This document shows positions 47,101-54,624 of a stretch of DNA of 64,000 nt, one piece after another. The notes below the pieces were generated by a model. That model worked only from the letters and a program-made list of their open reading frames with translations, did no database searches and had not been told where the DNA came from. The DNA is taken from NCBI GenBank assembly GCA_918797485.1, contig CAKKNE010000003.1, positions 1,550,001-1,614,000 on the forward strand, in the 5' to 3' direction. The position numbers were made by a program, and so were the translations under genes. How positions within the stretch are numbered: position 1 is the first letter of the stretch; every line of letters begins with the position of its first letter. This stretch comes from Pelagomonas calceolata. Its lineage: Eukaryota > Sar > Pelagophyceae > Pelagomonadales > Pelagomonadaceae.

Positions 47101-47214
47101 CCCGGTTTTCTTCGATGGCTTTGTCTTCTGTCTGGCTTTCTTGCCTGTGGCTTGGAGCTTTGCCAGCCGCTCCCGGAGAGCCGGAGAGCCGGCCGTATTC
47201 GAGGTCGGGGGCAT
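41119..47214 (-). CDS. Membrane NRPS-like enzyme with epsilon-poly-lysine synthetase (Pls) layout
   Basis: A single 2031-residue frame. Residues 1-300 are Pro/Ala/Lys low complexity. 310-445 resemble the C-terminal half of a condensation domain ('PLEVLLAAFASVLSRHARQD', 'LRYRSDLFAERAAKRFL') without HHxxxDG. The adenylation domain covers about 485-1025: 'YTSGTTGKPKGVM' (658-670), 'NVYGPTEAD' (796-804), 'YATGDLARW' (892-900), 'GQIKLRGFRIEL' (915-926), and a catalytic Lys at about 1015. A carrier domain follows with LGGNSL (phosphopantetheine Ser1072). Then three repeats of paired membrane helices plus a hexapeptide beta-helix: helices about 1140-1200, 1360-1420, 1605-1665; beta-helices about 1250-1345, 1470-1570, 1710-1800. 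This matches bacterial Pls. No thioesterase is present. A UBA-like region, an RGG box (1979-2000) and a last helix close the chain. Confidence 0.9.
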   Translation of the reverse strand: MPPTSNTAGSPALRERLAKLQATGKKARQKTKPSKKTGPPQFSPVLPAKAAVPAPTPKSAPVPAPVPAPAPAPAPTPTIKKLQAAYDAPAPDTLASTPPSSPARARAHSAPESVSRSSSLGSIADLKEEAAAARRRKDQLQAENAAAAERLGSPRRDPLADARTPPASPPQSPPRSPRRPTLEMEELAATEASVRRKIAADAEAKAKREKELRRRRSPSASPRQQATSRKQQAAPAEPATAAAKPAPAIPAIAAAKSPPPVAGKSARKPRRSGPPKLLLDAPKLHDLPLDGPRTARATVKALPPVPMRVSPPLEVLLAAFASVLSRHARQDVVVVGVEGHPVALACEKNDAFCERVEKARAALRAASFTLEDAVEATSTILDRTYHPIYQASISATHEFGSELLDLELVPTHSELGLRYRSDLFAERAAKRFLVQTKSYVDAMLVEGNALAVDHLVIEDDDYLGTVVKPNETRQPWPEDSCIHDLMFRAAEEHPGATCLQGAQEYTYDQFSNAVRAIAEALGPVYPDDRVALLLERDASMVAAIYGVLSAGGCYVPLEPDYPLERLKTVVEDAACKACVTQARLRAGVLATFFSDLERPRKLVNVVELDVLDPFSPPERAISPDQVDAVDLRPRPLKRINAHHEPGPPKPENLAYVFYTSGTTGKPKGVMVEHRGLVRRIAWFQRRYPLTSSDMMLLKTTYTFGISEWELFWAPTVGACTLVSGAQDHKDASVIASLLQRCTVCCFVPSALAAMAEALIEHRRRIHLKCCVSCGEALSAATARLFFECTSNSKLVNVYGPTEADMTFFEVDRNYAMTMVRCPIGVPMDNVTAYVLDDDLLPVPCGAPGQLYFGAEHACRGYLNLPHLTNKCWVANPFLTQASPKTPAGPLLYATGDLARWRPDGQLEFRGRVSGGQIKLRGFRIELEDVAAALRSCADVGMSTAQLLDADKPTARLIGYVVEAGRKTVDGGGCSIVDRFDLADDALEAARAVLPAYALPSAVVELDRLPTTARGKLDRVRLPPPPPRAKAKDFVPCATPTEKIIERVWQELLGYDDAPLDAQADFVSLGGNSLLAGRATTKLRLALNLRALPGTSMYLYPTISELASYLDTLPKADVQLEEKAVDVVYKGHSSTAPEAVFYQALVVVGSLLLDQAPSIVTHASIYVTWRQFNACVAAQVGVLVSLVCSCVLVLVAILANRCLAPVPHGIVRIPLFSLMYMRWLAAQHATRAAAQAVAAYGAGTPLLAAFYGACGAAVGDDVVLDAGVTVDDPQFVTLDTKVRCRRHAKVSAHVVERGELVLAPVVLERGAELGIRSGVGAGGVVAADHAVDALAHVEGGAESPDGDVVVLDQPRPPPPQFLRVCQYFIGVPLLLLGECFATYIALRAVELFPSDHLLIAVWLFRLVQCEAFYLLTVALKRLIIGKFAAGKRPGTLRDVLRRWLLDRFTRHSLFLGATEPYVNTELLSWKYRLLGARIGSRVNVDFFDSVEFDLLDIGDEVVFGSCVVLAPSDDAEDLPIRIDDGANVLDHSVLLGGVTVERRAVTGTCTLGPKRHVFPATSISTGRVRGAPVLLKFQGDVEDGTSKLPEADRERVLEALAAHRDPAVFYAFNAFCAASALLLEPATTALELLPVYFARESYAATFMAWVLAQIVPLGVLCLAKRSVIGAYATGDAPYYGDLHHKWVFMMALGSIADDVLDAVQGTCFAAYALRALGATVGEDCCLFYGALLEFDLLRIDSYASTGSACDLTCHTVENMVVKFAPVTISSGASMRSGALCMPGGGLGTMATLSAGSQVLKGEVVPAAEFWSGLPASFACTVDDARSAFEGLRPPATEGEFTPEGIASALGLSLPGAWKLFAAKARGDGDALKLFASLSRARKVASTGGLSKRRTLPPFHLRPPHLRPPRIAAALECTELKARAIVQGWRRGDADAVAAVRKARVLLVAKHLEVDEDNAKAVLRAARAGDENSRAQLQSYRGGRGRGRGRGGRGRGRGKGRNVRALRRPRAGNGMLVGALVVSLAANVYLVLR
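41200..41285 (-). repeat. GC-rich tandem repeat coding an RGG box
   Basis: CGCGGCCCCGG-type units encode the GRGRGRGRGGRGRGRG stretch of the NRPS-like enzyme, just before its last membrane helix. Confidence 0.75.
46985..47045 (-). repeat. Degenerate repeat coding (PAPVPA)n
   Basis: GGCGCCGGTGCCGGCGCTGG-type units give a Pro-Ala-Val spacer near residues 57-77 of the NRPS-like enzyme, probably an extended linker. Confidence 0.65.
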
Positions 47215-47391
47215 GGTCAGTAACGTCTCGTGCCTGTCGTGGCTGCCCTAGGGTCGCCACGCCCTCTTGTGCGATTCCAAAAGCGGAGAGCAAATCCTAG
47301 TATATCTATGAACTAGCTTGGTGCCAGCGCATTGATTTTTTGAGGCCTTGAGCTACCGCATTTCTGCACCGTGCTCGCCAAAACTCTCAGG

Positions 47392-47931
47392 ATGAAGTCG
47401 CCACGACTTATACTTGCTGTGCTTGCATCCTCGGCAGCGCTGGCGCCGACTGCCCCGAGGGTCGACCGGCGCACCGCTCTGGCATTGCCGCTTGCAGTCG
47501 TACCTGTCGCTGCGCGAGCTGCAACGGATGATGTGATCGTCTCCGGCACGGTCAACGCGGCCGACGCCGTCGTTGGACCCGATGCCGCGCTCTACGTAAC
47601 CATGCGGCGCGGCGGCGCTCCGCAGGCTGCATTCGCCAAGTTCAAGGCGGTACCCGAGCCATCCCTTGCCGCCGTTCGCATACCGATGAAGGGGAAATCA
47701 TTCCCGGTGGACTTCTCGATCCCGCGCTCTGCATTGTTTGCCGACGCGCCGGCGCTGCCGGCCGAGATCAAGGACCTGGCGCTGACCGTGTCCGCGCGCC
47801 TCGACCAGGACGGCGTCGCCGCGACGCGCGGGCCGGACGACCTCGTCGGGAGCGTCTACACGACGCCGTCGTCGGCGCCCGCGGCGATCGCGTTGGAGCC
47901 GCGGGGCGTCGTGTCTAAGTTCATGAAGTAA
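47392..47931 (+). CDS. Plastid lumen-type small protein, CcmI C-terminal-like
   Basis: A 179-residue protein from ATG 47392. The leader has a signal-like start and then a twin-arginine segment (DRRTALALPLAVVPVAARAA), like the fibrillin above, suggesting the thylakoid lumen. The remaining 125 residues ('VSGTVNAADAVVGPDAALYVTMRR', 'AAFAKFKAVPEPSLAAVRIPM', 'FPVDFSIPRSALF', 'LTVSARLDQDGVAATRGPDDLVGSVY') follow the beta-sandwich pattern at the C terminus of bacterial cytochrome c biogenesis proteins CcmI/CcmH. The match is by pattern only. It overlaps the next gene's end by 11 bp. Confidence 0.6.
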   Translation: MKSPRLILAVLASSAALAPTAPRVDRRTALALPLAVVPVAARAATDDVIVSGTVNAADAVVGPDAALYVTMRRGGAPQAAFAKFKAVPEPSLAAVRIPMKGKSFPVDFSIPRSALFADAPALPAEIKDLALTVSARLDQDGVAATRGPDDLVGSVYTTPSSAPAAIALEPRGVVSKFMK

Positions 47932-48745
47932 CACTTAATTCTGGCGGCAGCACGTCGCCGACGCGGGCCGAGCACCAGCTCATGTTCAGCCGCCGCACGT
48001 TCGAGCTGTCGAAGCGGTGCACGTAGGACACGTCGATGGGCACGCCGTCGACGCAGCGCGGCTCGACGAGCCAGCCCCGGCGCACGGACTCCTCGAAGGC
48101 ACGGCGCGGGCCAGGATTCTGCATGTCGTCTAGTATGAGCGTCCCGCCGGGCCGCGTCGCGCCGACGGCGTTCGAGATGTCCCGAGACGTCCCTTCGTAG
48201 GAGTGGTCGCCGTCCACGCTAAACAAATCACAAGCCCGCCCGTGCCTTTTGGAAAACCGAGGCACGGTGGTCTCCGAGCGCCCGGCGATCAACCGGAGCT
48301 GGTCCGGGTAGAGGGCCCCGACGAGTTGCTGCGCCGTCTCGGAGTACTCGAACTCGGCCAGGTCGAACGAGACCATCTTCGCCCGTCGGCCGGCCGCGCT
48401 CAGGAAGACGGCCGCCGAGTGGCCGCCATTGAATCCGACCTCGCAGATCGTACCCGGCTGGACACTTCGTGCGAGGTCGTAGTAGGCCCTGGCCTGAACC
48501 GGACGATTCCCTATATGCGAGTTGCCGTACCAGGCCCGCGTCCGCAGAAAATCGTAGCGGTCCGCGTAGAGCTGCGAAATGGCGAAGGACATGCTCTCGA
48601 GGAGCGCGCCGAGCATGGACTGGACCTCGTCGCCGGCGTCGGCGTGTCGCGTCGTGTCCGTGTCGCGGCGTCGCGCGTCGCCGACTCCAGCGGCGTCTCC
48701 GCAGCCGAGCAGCAGCGCCGCGAGGGCTGCGGCCCGCCGGAGCAT
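47921..48745 (-). CDS. Secreted or organellar SAM-dependent methyltransferase (Methyltransf_24-like)
   Basis: A 274-residue protein from ATG 48745 (MLRRAAALAALLLGCGDAAG), preferred over the open upstream frame because a signal peptide follows. Motif I is 'ICEVGFNGGHSAAVFL', the acidic strand end 'KMVSFDLAEFEY', and a 'CDLFSVDGDHSYEGTSRDISNAV...GGTLILDDM' block typical of this family, where D-G-D-H can bind a metal. The substrate is unknown; relatives act on sugars and small metabolites. The C terminus overlaps the neighbour's 3' end. Confidence 0.85.
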   Translation of the reverse strand: MLRRAAALAALLLGCGDAAGVGDARRRDTDTTRHADAGDEVQSMLGALLESMSFAISQLYADRYDFLRTRAWYGNSHIGNRPVQARAYYDLARSVQPGTICEVGFNGGHSAAVFLSAAGRRAKMVSFDLAEFEYSETAQQLVGALYPDQLRLIAGRSETTVPRFSKRHGRACDLFSVDGDHSYEGTSRDISNAVGATRPGGTLILDDMQNPGPRRAFEESVRRGWLVEPRCVDGVPIDVSYVHRFDSSNVRRLNMSWCSARVGDVLPPELSVTS

Positions 48746-49442
48746 GGTCAGTGGGGCAATGCAGCTGGCAATGCTGCCCCAGAGGTGCTCTGCGGGCCCA
48801 GTTTTTCGAGCGTAACGCAGCGCAATGCCGCAGTGGTTCAAGACAAGGGCAATGCACAACTCTGTAGCTCAAAACTTGCGCGTAACGCAGCCTAAAACCG
48901 CAGCCCCAAACTTTGTGGCTGGGAGAGACGTCGGCACCAGATGCGCCTCGGAGACGTCGATTTGGAGCCCTGCATGCCTGGCGCACGGCTGGTGCGGCGG
49001 CGGAGAAGGATGGTGGATTTTGAAAACCCGTCACGCCATTTTTGGCAATCGCCATCGCCGGACAAAAAGCACCCTAAAACGTGAGTTAAAACCCCTCTCA
49101 GACGCAGCGAACTCGTATCCGGACTCACTGGGACCTGTCAGACACCACTGCAAGCGCGCTGAGCAGCTGCGGGCGTACGTCGCCGATAAAAGCAAGTCCT
49201 CGAGGCCTGCTCAATTCAGCGGCGCGGCGACCGCGCTGGCCCGCGCACGCTCCCAGGGCACGCCACCGCTTGTCGGAGTGCGCACGCGTGGTCTCTGCGG
49301 CTCAGCGACGTGCTAAAACGGTCGCGCGCTCCCCCGTCGCTTGCACGCGGCCCGCCTTCCCCCAAACGCCGCCGCCGCGCCATACGCTAACCCCTCCGCC
49401 CCCCACCGCAGACTATATCTACAGTCGGTCGCCTGCTCCACC
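48746..49442. other. Divergent intergenic region, methyltransferase and eS28
   Basis: 697 bp. Short direct repeats built on GCGTAACGCAGC and CCGCAG occur near 48810-48835 and 48880-48905, and a GGCAATGC motif recurs from about 48755 to 48860, partly palindromic. No gene is convincing. Confidence 0.5.
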
Positions 49443-49643
49443 ATGGATACGGCGCCGATCAAGCTCGCGAAGATCAACCGCGTGCTCGGCCGCACGGGCA
49501 ACACCGGTAACGTGACCCAGGTCCGCGTCGAGTTCATCGACGACCCGAACCGCTCCATCATCCGCAACGTCAAGGGCCCCGTGCGCGAGGGCGACATCCT
49601 CTGCCTGCTCGAGTGGGAGCGCGAGGCGCGGCGGCTCCGCTAA
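49443..49643 (+). CDS. RPS28: 40S ribosomal protein S28 (eS28)
   Basis: A complete 66-residue protein: '[62 protein letters not shown]'-type sequence, here given as the family match from residue 5 to the end, nearly identical to the eukaryotic and archaeal pattern. It sits near the mRNA exit channel of the small subunit. Starts at ATG 49443 in a CCACCATGG context. Confidence 0.98.
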   Translation: MDTAPIKLAKINRVLGRTGNTGNVTQVRVEFIDDPNRSIIRNVKGPVREGDILCLLEWEREARRLR

Positions 49644-49788
49644 TGGTGTGCTGAAAGGGCGCGTATAACTATCCGTTGTCTTCTAGTCCGTCTTCATTCA
49701 TGAGACCACGCGGTGGTCGCGTCGCTGCCGACGCCGTCGACGTGGCCAATTATATGTGAATGTCTTAGCCATGTGCTCCCTCAACTCA

Positions 49789-51504
49789 CTACGCGACCTC
49801 GACGGCCTCGGACGACGCCTCCTGCGCGGCCGACCGCAGCAAGTCGAGGAACGCCGCCGACGCCGTCGTCTCGTCCGACGACGGCACACCATCGGAGCAC
49901 GAGCTTTGCGACGACGACGTCCGCTGCAACGACGCTGGACTTCTAGGCCGCGACGAGGACCGGCCCCGCGACGCCCCCTTGAGCTTCGCCCGCCGCGCTT
50001 CCAATTGCACGGACCCTTCGTAGTTCTCGCAGTCGGCGCACTTGCACTTGGCGCCGCAGTGGATGCCGGCCTCGAAGCACTCGCAGTACTTCTTGAGGCA
50101 CTTACTTTTCTTGCAGTGGCAGCCGGACGCGTGGGCCGTGTCCTTGACTTTCGCTCTAAACGCTTTCGGGTTCTTTTCCAGCGTCGCTCGGATGGCCTCG
50201 TCGCGTTCTTTGGCATGCGCGAGGTCGTTGTGGCAATCGACGCAGTTGCAGCCCTTGCACCAGCGGCCCGCCGCGAAGCAGTCGCAATATAACTTGAGAC
50301 ATCTGGAATTGCGGCAGTTGCAGGGCTTGTGGCGCTTGACTTTGCTGTCGGGCGTGTCGTCGTCGTATACTGGACTTGGTGCTCTTTTGGCCGCTGGTCT
50401 TCTGGTGGGTGGTGTGGTCCCCTGCGCTAACCGTTTCTTGGGCGGCGGCGGGCCTGTCGCTTTGCGTTTCCGAGGAGCTTCTTCCGCGGCGGAGAAGGCT
50501 CTACGTCTATTAGTAACGCGGAACTGGACGTTCGTGGGCTCGGGGGCCTGGTCTTTCTCGACAAGATGCAAGACATCATCGTCGGACATGGCCGTGTTCA
50601 CGGCCTGGGCCGCCGCTTCTGTATCATCTTCCGGTGGTGGAGATCGGTTGGGCGAGTTCACGAGTCTCCTTGGTGAACCTAGTCTGCCGAGCAGCGAGAT
50701 GCCGACGTCGTTCGTCGGTGGCGGACTCTGCGGGTAGTCCGCGGCCGCCGCCGCGTCTCTCAGGTCCTGTAGACTGAGTTGTCTTCTGTGAGTTCTGGGC
50801 GGCCGGTTCTCGTCGCCGCTGTCGGAGTCGTCTCCGTCTCCTTTGCCCATGACGTGGTTCACGCGTCGTATCGCTCTTCGCAGTTCGCACGACGACGGCA
50901 TGATCTTCACCGAGATCCAGCCCTTCGGTACCGCTGGGACCGAGGGTGCTCGAGACATCTGGCGCCCTTGCGGTCGCCGGTCGGGTGTCGTTGGCGGCAA
51001 CGCGTCGTCGTCCCTTATTCTCGGGAGTAATGGGGCGCCCCTACCAGCTTCGGCCGCCGCCCGCAGACTCCCGATGGACTTGCCGCGGCCCGGTCTTCTG
51101 GCCGCCGCGGCCGCCGCCGCTCTATCTTTCGAGGGTTCATCGAGCGACGACGCCGCTTGGAGAGCTCCGAGCGGGCTGAACGCGGTGTCGAAGAACGGGC
51201 TTCTAGGTCCGGAAGGATTCGCCTTGTGGACGCGCGCGGCCATCGTGCTGAAGGGCGAGTCGTGGGAGCGCGCGCCCGGTGTTCTCCTTGGTGAGAGGAG
51301 TCCCTTGGACTTCTTCGCGGCGGGGCTCGTTGGCGGGGACGTCGGCAGCTCCATGAGCGCGGCGATGACGGCCGCATCAAAAGGTGTGCTGGAGGACTCG
51401 GCGGAGTCGCTGTCCGACGTCGGCTTGGCGGGCGCGTCCTTGGCCGCGTCCTTGGTGGTGTCCTTGGCGGATCCGGCGGGTTCGGCGCTCGACATTTTTG
51501 TCAA
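49789..51504 (-). CDS. CXC-domain (TSO1/LIN54-like) transcription factor
   Basis: A 571-residue protein. Two Cys-rich CXC motifs are separated by a conserved spacer: 'KRHKPCNCRNSRCLKLYCDCFAAGRWC...CNCVDC' and 'GCHCKKSKCLKKYCECFEAGIHC...CKCADC', each binding three zinc ions and contacting the CHR promoter element in LIN54. The spacer keeps the 'R.....NP.AF..K' pattern. The N-terminal 370 residues are Ser/Pro/acidic and disordered. LIN54 proteins are part of DREAM/MuvB complexes that control cell-cycle genes. A start at ATG 51495 (MSSAEPAG) is equally possible. Confidence 0.95.
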   Translation of the reverse strand: MTKMSSAEPAGSAKDTTKDAAKDAPAKPTSDSDSAESSSTPFDAAVIAALMELPTSPPTSPAAKKSKGLLSPRRTPGARSHDSPFSTMAARVHKANPSGPRSPFFDTAFSPLGALQAASSLDEPSKDRAAAAAAARRPGRGKSIGSLRAAAEAGRGAPLLPRIRDDDALPPTTPDRRPQGRQMSRAPSVPAVPKGWISVKIMPSSCELRRAIRRVNHVMGKGDGDDSDSGDENRPPRTHRRQLSLQDLRDAAAAADYPQSPPPTNDVGISLLGRLGSPRRLVNSPNRSPPPEDDTEAAAQAVNTAMSDDDVLHLVEKDQAPEPTNVQFRVTNRRRAFSAAEEAPRKRKATGPPPPKKRLAQGTTPPTRRPAAKRAPSPVYDDDTPDSKVKRHKPCNCRNSRCLKLYCDCFAAGRWCKGCNCVDCHNDLAHAKERDEAIRATLEKNPKAFRAKVKDTAHASGCHCKKSKCLKKYCECFEAGIHCGAKCKCADCENYEGSVQLEARRAKLKGASRGRSSSRPRSPASLQRTSSSQSSCSDGVPSSDETTASAAFLDLLRSAAQEASSEAVEVA

Positions 51505-52171
51505 AGGATGTAAATTTGACGTATTTTTTTGGGAGATGGGGGGCTGGGGTTCGCCCTAGGGCGTGTTAACTTTGGTGTGCGCCTCCCGCTAATTTTGGGG
51601 CGCTAAGGCGACGTACGGCAAAGCGCTGCGTTCTCTTCACCGAGGGCACTTGCGCGTCGGATCTTGCTTTCGCAAGCCGGCCTAGGGCTGTACGAGAGTC
51701 TCCTGAGCGCAGCGGGGCGCCGGCCTACTGAAAATGGCGTCCGCCGGAGCTCCAAAGTTTCCCGCCACAATGTGAGATGTTGCTCTCTGCCGCCGAGGCG
51801 ACCCCCCTAAAACGCGGAGTCGTCGCCGCCAAACGTCTCCCAAGGACGACTCAAAGGAAAGTTCACTGGGGCCCAGCTCGATATAATCGAAAACTCGAGT
51901 TTGAGGCCCAAGCACCCAAGCTCGACCCAGCGCTCTTGGCGCCACTATGGCAGGTTCGAGGCCTCCTCTGGACGCGCCCAAGCGTACAACGCGGCGGGCG
52001 ACCTGCACGCTCCGAGGCACCGAGTACACGTCCCCCACCCGCAAACGCGGCCGGCACGCATCGCCTGAGGCCGAGCGGATTGATAGTACTAGCTCCCATA
52101 TACTGGACTGCCGCGCTGAAACGGCGAGCTCTGGCGTGCGGCTGGTGCCAAGAAATAGCTCTCAAAAAGCA
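51505..52171. other. Divergent promoter region
   Basis: 667 bp between the CXC factor and the Lon-N-like gene. Open frames lack domain character. Nothing specific is recognised. Confidence 0.5.
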
Positions 52172-52885
52172 ATGCCTCGAATCCACAGCCTCGTCGCGGC
52201 CGCATGCGTTCTAAGAGCGCACGCCCTCCACCCGTTACAAACCTTTCCGGTCGGCCGCCCACTTTTGCCGCTGGACACCATTAGTTACGGCATGGAGGCA
52301 GCCGCGTTCGAGGCGCTGACCGAGCACACCACTGACGAGAGGAGTCCCATGGTAGTAGGGCTCCAAGCGAGAGGAACGGACGTCGGCACGCTGTGCATTC
52401 TTGATGCTTCGCGGGCGACCGAAGAGTTCGGGCGGATGAGGGTACCCGCGGCGGCCGTCGGCCGCTACCGGCGCGTCGCCGAGAACCAGGTCGTGCCGCT
52501 CCGCGACACCCCTAGAAAGGGCGACGCGAAGCGCGAGGCCGCGGCGACGGACGCCTGGCTGGCCCGGAGTTTAGATGAGGCGGTTCGACAAATGGGCGCC
52601 AAGCCGTCACAGGCTCTCAAAGAGCTCCAGGACGCCGAGCGCGACAGCGTATTACGGTTCGGGCCGGAGAATCCCAGGGCCGCCCTGGAGGCGTCCGTGC
52701 TTCGGCTTCCGCGCGCGTTCGCGGATTTCGCAGCAGCGCGACGCGAGCTCCACGCGTTCGCGCTGGCGCGGGCGTCCGGCGCGCTCGACGCCTCCGAGGC
52801 GAGGCGTATCCTGGAAGGCGCGTCGACGGGCGCGCGGCTCGACGACGCGCGGGAACGGTTCTCCCGCGTCTATGTGCCTAACTAG
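52172..52885 (+). CDS. Plastid-type protein with Lon N-terminal-like domain
   Basis: A 237-residue protein from ATG 52172 (MPRIHSLVAAACVLRAHALHPLQ), chosen because the signal-like leader follows. 'LLPLDTISYGMEAAAFEALTEHTTDERSPMVVGL', 'GTLCIL' and 'EEFGRMRVPAAAVGRYRRVAENQ' resemble the PUA-like LON substrate-binding domain found in Lon and in small plastid proteins. The C-terminal half is helical ('AEAVRQM'-type and 'AAARRELHAFALARASG'). The call rests on pattern only. The stop is 15 bp from the convergent MORN gene. Confidence 0.6.
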   Translation: MPRIHSLVAAACVLRAHALHPLQTFPVGRPLLPLDTISYGMEAAAFEALTEHTTDERSPMVVGLQARGTDVGTLCILDASRATEEFGRMRVPAAAVGRYRRVAENQVVPLRDTPRKGDAKREAAATDAWLARSLDEAVRQMGAKPSQALKELQDAERDSVLRFGPENPRAALEASVLRLPRAFADFAAARRELHAFALARASGALDASEARRILEGASTGARLDDARERFSRVYVPN

Positions 52886-52900
52886 TTGTTGTTCAAAAGG

Positions 52901-54161
52901 CTACAATTTTGGATTCCCCCAAGCCGAGTCGGGCGCATGCGAGAACTCGACCCCTCCAGAAACGTGGCCCCGGTCCCAGTTGCCCGTGATCGAGTCGCCC
53001 GAGGGCAGCGTCAGCGTCCCGCGGCCGTGCTTTAAGCCGTCGGCGAACTCGCCCGCGTAGACCTTCCCATCCGCGGCACAAGTGAACGTCCCGGAGCCGT
53101 GCCGCAGGTTATCCTTCCAGTCGCCCTCGTACACGTCGCCCGTCGTGTACTGCAAAGTGCCGCGGCCGTGCGCGGCGTCCTTGCGCCACATCCCTTCATA
53201 GCGGTCGCCGTTCGCGTATTGGAGCGTGCCCTCTCCATCTTTATTGCCGTCCTTCCACTGACCCACATACCTATCTCCGGACGCGTACGTTAAGGTACCT
53301 TGCCCGTGTTGTTTGTCGCCGTACCACTCCCCATCATACCGCTCGCCGTCGATATATTGGAGGGAGCCCCGGCCCTCCTTCGCATCTTCCACAAACTCGC
53401 CCACGTACTCGTTGCCGTTCGCGAAGGTGAAGGTCCCGCTGCCGTGCCTGCGCGCGCCGACGGCGTCTCTGGCGCCACCCGTGCGTCGTTTGCCGTCGCA
53501 TCGATGGCGTGCCGGTGGCCACAACGCAATCGACGCGAATGTAAGAAGCCATCGTGCGTGTAATAGATGGACGCCGCAAAACGCGCATCTTGTTGTGCTG
53601 CCACTGGCCGTCGTAGTGACTCCCGTCGGCGTACTGGTACCTTCCATTTCCGTGCATCTGTCCATTTAACATGTCGCCGACGAACTTTTCGTGCACCGAC
53701 CCGTCTTCCCCGCGAAGCGTCCAGACGCCGTGCCCGTGCCACTTGTCCTCGGCCCAGCTCCCCTCGTAGTCGTCGCCGTTATCATGGTACCGACAGCTCC
53801 CTTCGCCGTGCTTCTTCCCGTCCCGCCACTCCCCATCATAGGAAAATTTTGAGGTTTCCAATTTGCCCGTCCCATGGATCTTCCCGTTCACCCAGCTCCC
53901 CTCATAAACATTACCGTCGGCGTACCTCGCCCTACCTTCACCAGAAATCTTGTCCCGGTCCCACTGGCCGTCATACGAGCCACCATCCGCGTACGTATAC
54001 ACGCCGGTCCCGTGCCGCTGGCCGTGCTCCCAGTCGCCCGCGTACTTCTCGCCGTTGCTGTAGACGATAGAACCCTTGCCGTGGAACTTGCCCTCCGACG
54101 AGATGGAGCCGTCGTACTGCATCGTCGTCGTGGGCGCGTCGGCGGCGACGATGGCTGCCAT
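52901..54161 (-). CDS. MORN-repeat protein, two exons
   Basis: Exons 54161-53587 and 53447-52901 give 373 residues made almost wholly of MORN repeats (about 14 units of 'YxGxWxxGxxHGxGxxxYxxG' type, for example 'YAGDWEHGQRHGTGVYTYADG' pieces and 'YEGDWKDNLRHGSGTFTC'). Joining at the intron gives 'QHNKMHGSGTFTFANG', which keeps the repeat phase exactly. MORN arrays act as protein scaffolds and may bind lipids at membranes or cytoskeleton. The donor is GC, not GT: only this choice restores the frame and the repeat. Confidence 0.88.
53448..53586 (-). mobile_element. Probable introner-derived GC-AG intron in the MORN gene
   Basis: 139 nt: starts GCGCGTTTTGCGGCGTCC and ends GGCGCGCGCAG. A GT four bases later (GTTTTGCGG) would break the frame. 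The interior has GGCACGCCATCGATGCGACG, related to the introner core, and the start resembles the voltage-sensor gene intron. No terminal repeats are clear. Confidence 0.6.
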
Positions 54162-54624
54162 TTACTGCTGGGTGGTTTGTGGCTTTGCTGCCGTCGAAGC
54201 GCTGCGAGCGATTCGACGAAGCTGCTGGTGCGTCTTTGGATCGCTAGAATCAATGCGCGTGCGCTCCGGCACTGTTTTAGCACCGCGAGGCCTCCCAGTT
54301 TTGAGCAGCTCAAAATGGTATGGTACTAGTATGGTACTGGTATGCATATGGGGCTCCAACCCGAACCACGTGGAGTCGTCCGCGACGGGTTGCCCCTCGC
54401 GGACGCGCATCGGGAAAGGCTCGAAGGACGCACATCGGTGCCGCCGAGAAAGGTGCGGGTGCGCTGGCCGCTTCCATTAAAATTTGGTGGCATCGCCGCG
54501 GCGCGCGCTCACGGGCTGCCTCCGCACAGATTGATACAGGCAAAAAGTGCCTCTGCAGCGCCCATTACGCGACAGCAACGCTGTAGCTGCGCGCGGACGC
54601 GAGAGACGCAGCACCAGGACACCA
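54162..54624. other. Divergent promoter region with short tandem repeat
   Basis: 463 bp. ATGGTACT-type units repeat at about 54314-54341 (GGTATGGTACTAGTATGG and similar). No gene is recognised. Confidence 0.55.

Noticed and set aside
45995-47293. 432-residue minus-strand frame overlapping the NRPS-like N terminus
   Set aside because: It is a frame-shifted shadow of the same repetitive coding DNA with Gly/Arg/Ala bias and no domain.
48825-49316. 163-residue plus-strand frame between the methyltransferase and eS28
   Set aside because: No recognisable fold, mixed composition, and it would overlap the eS28 promoter.
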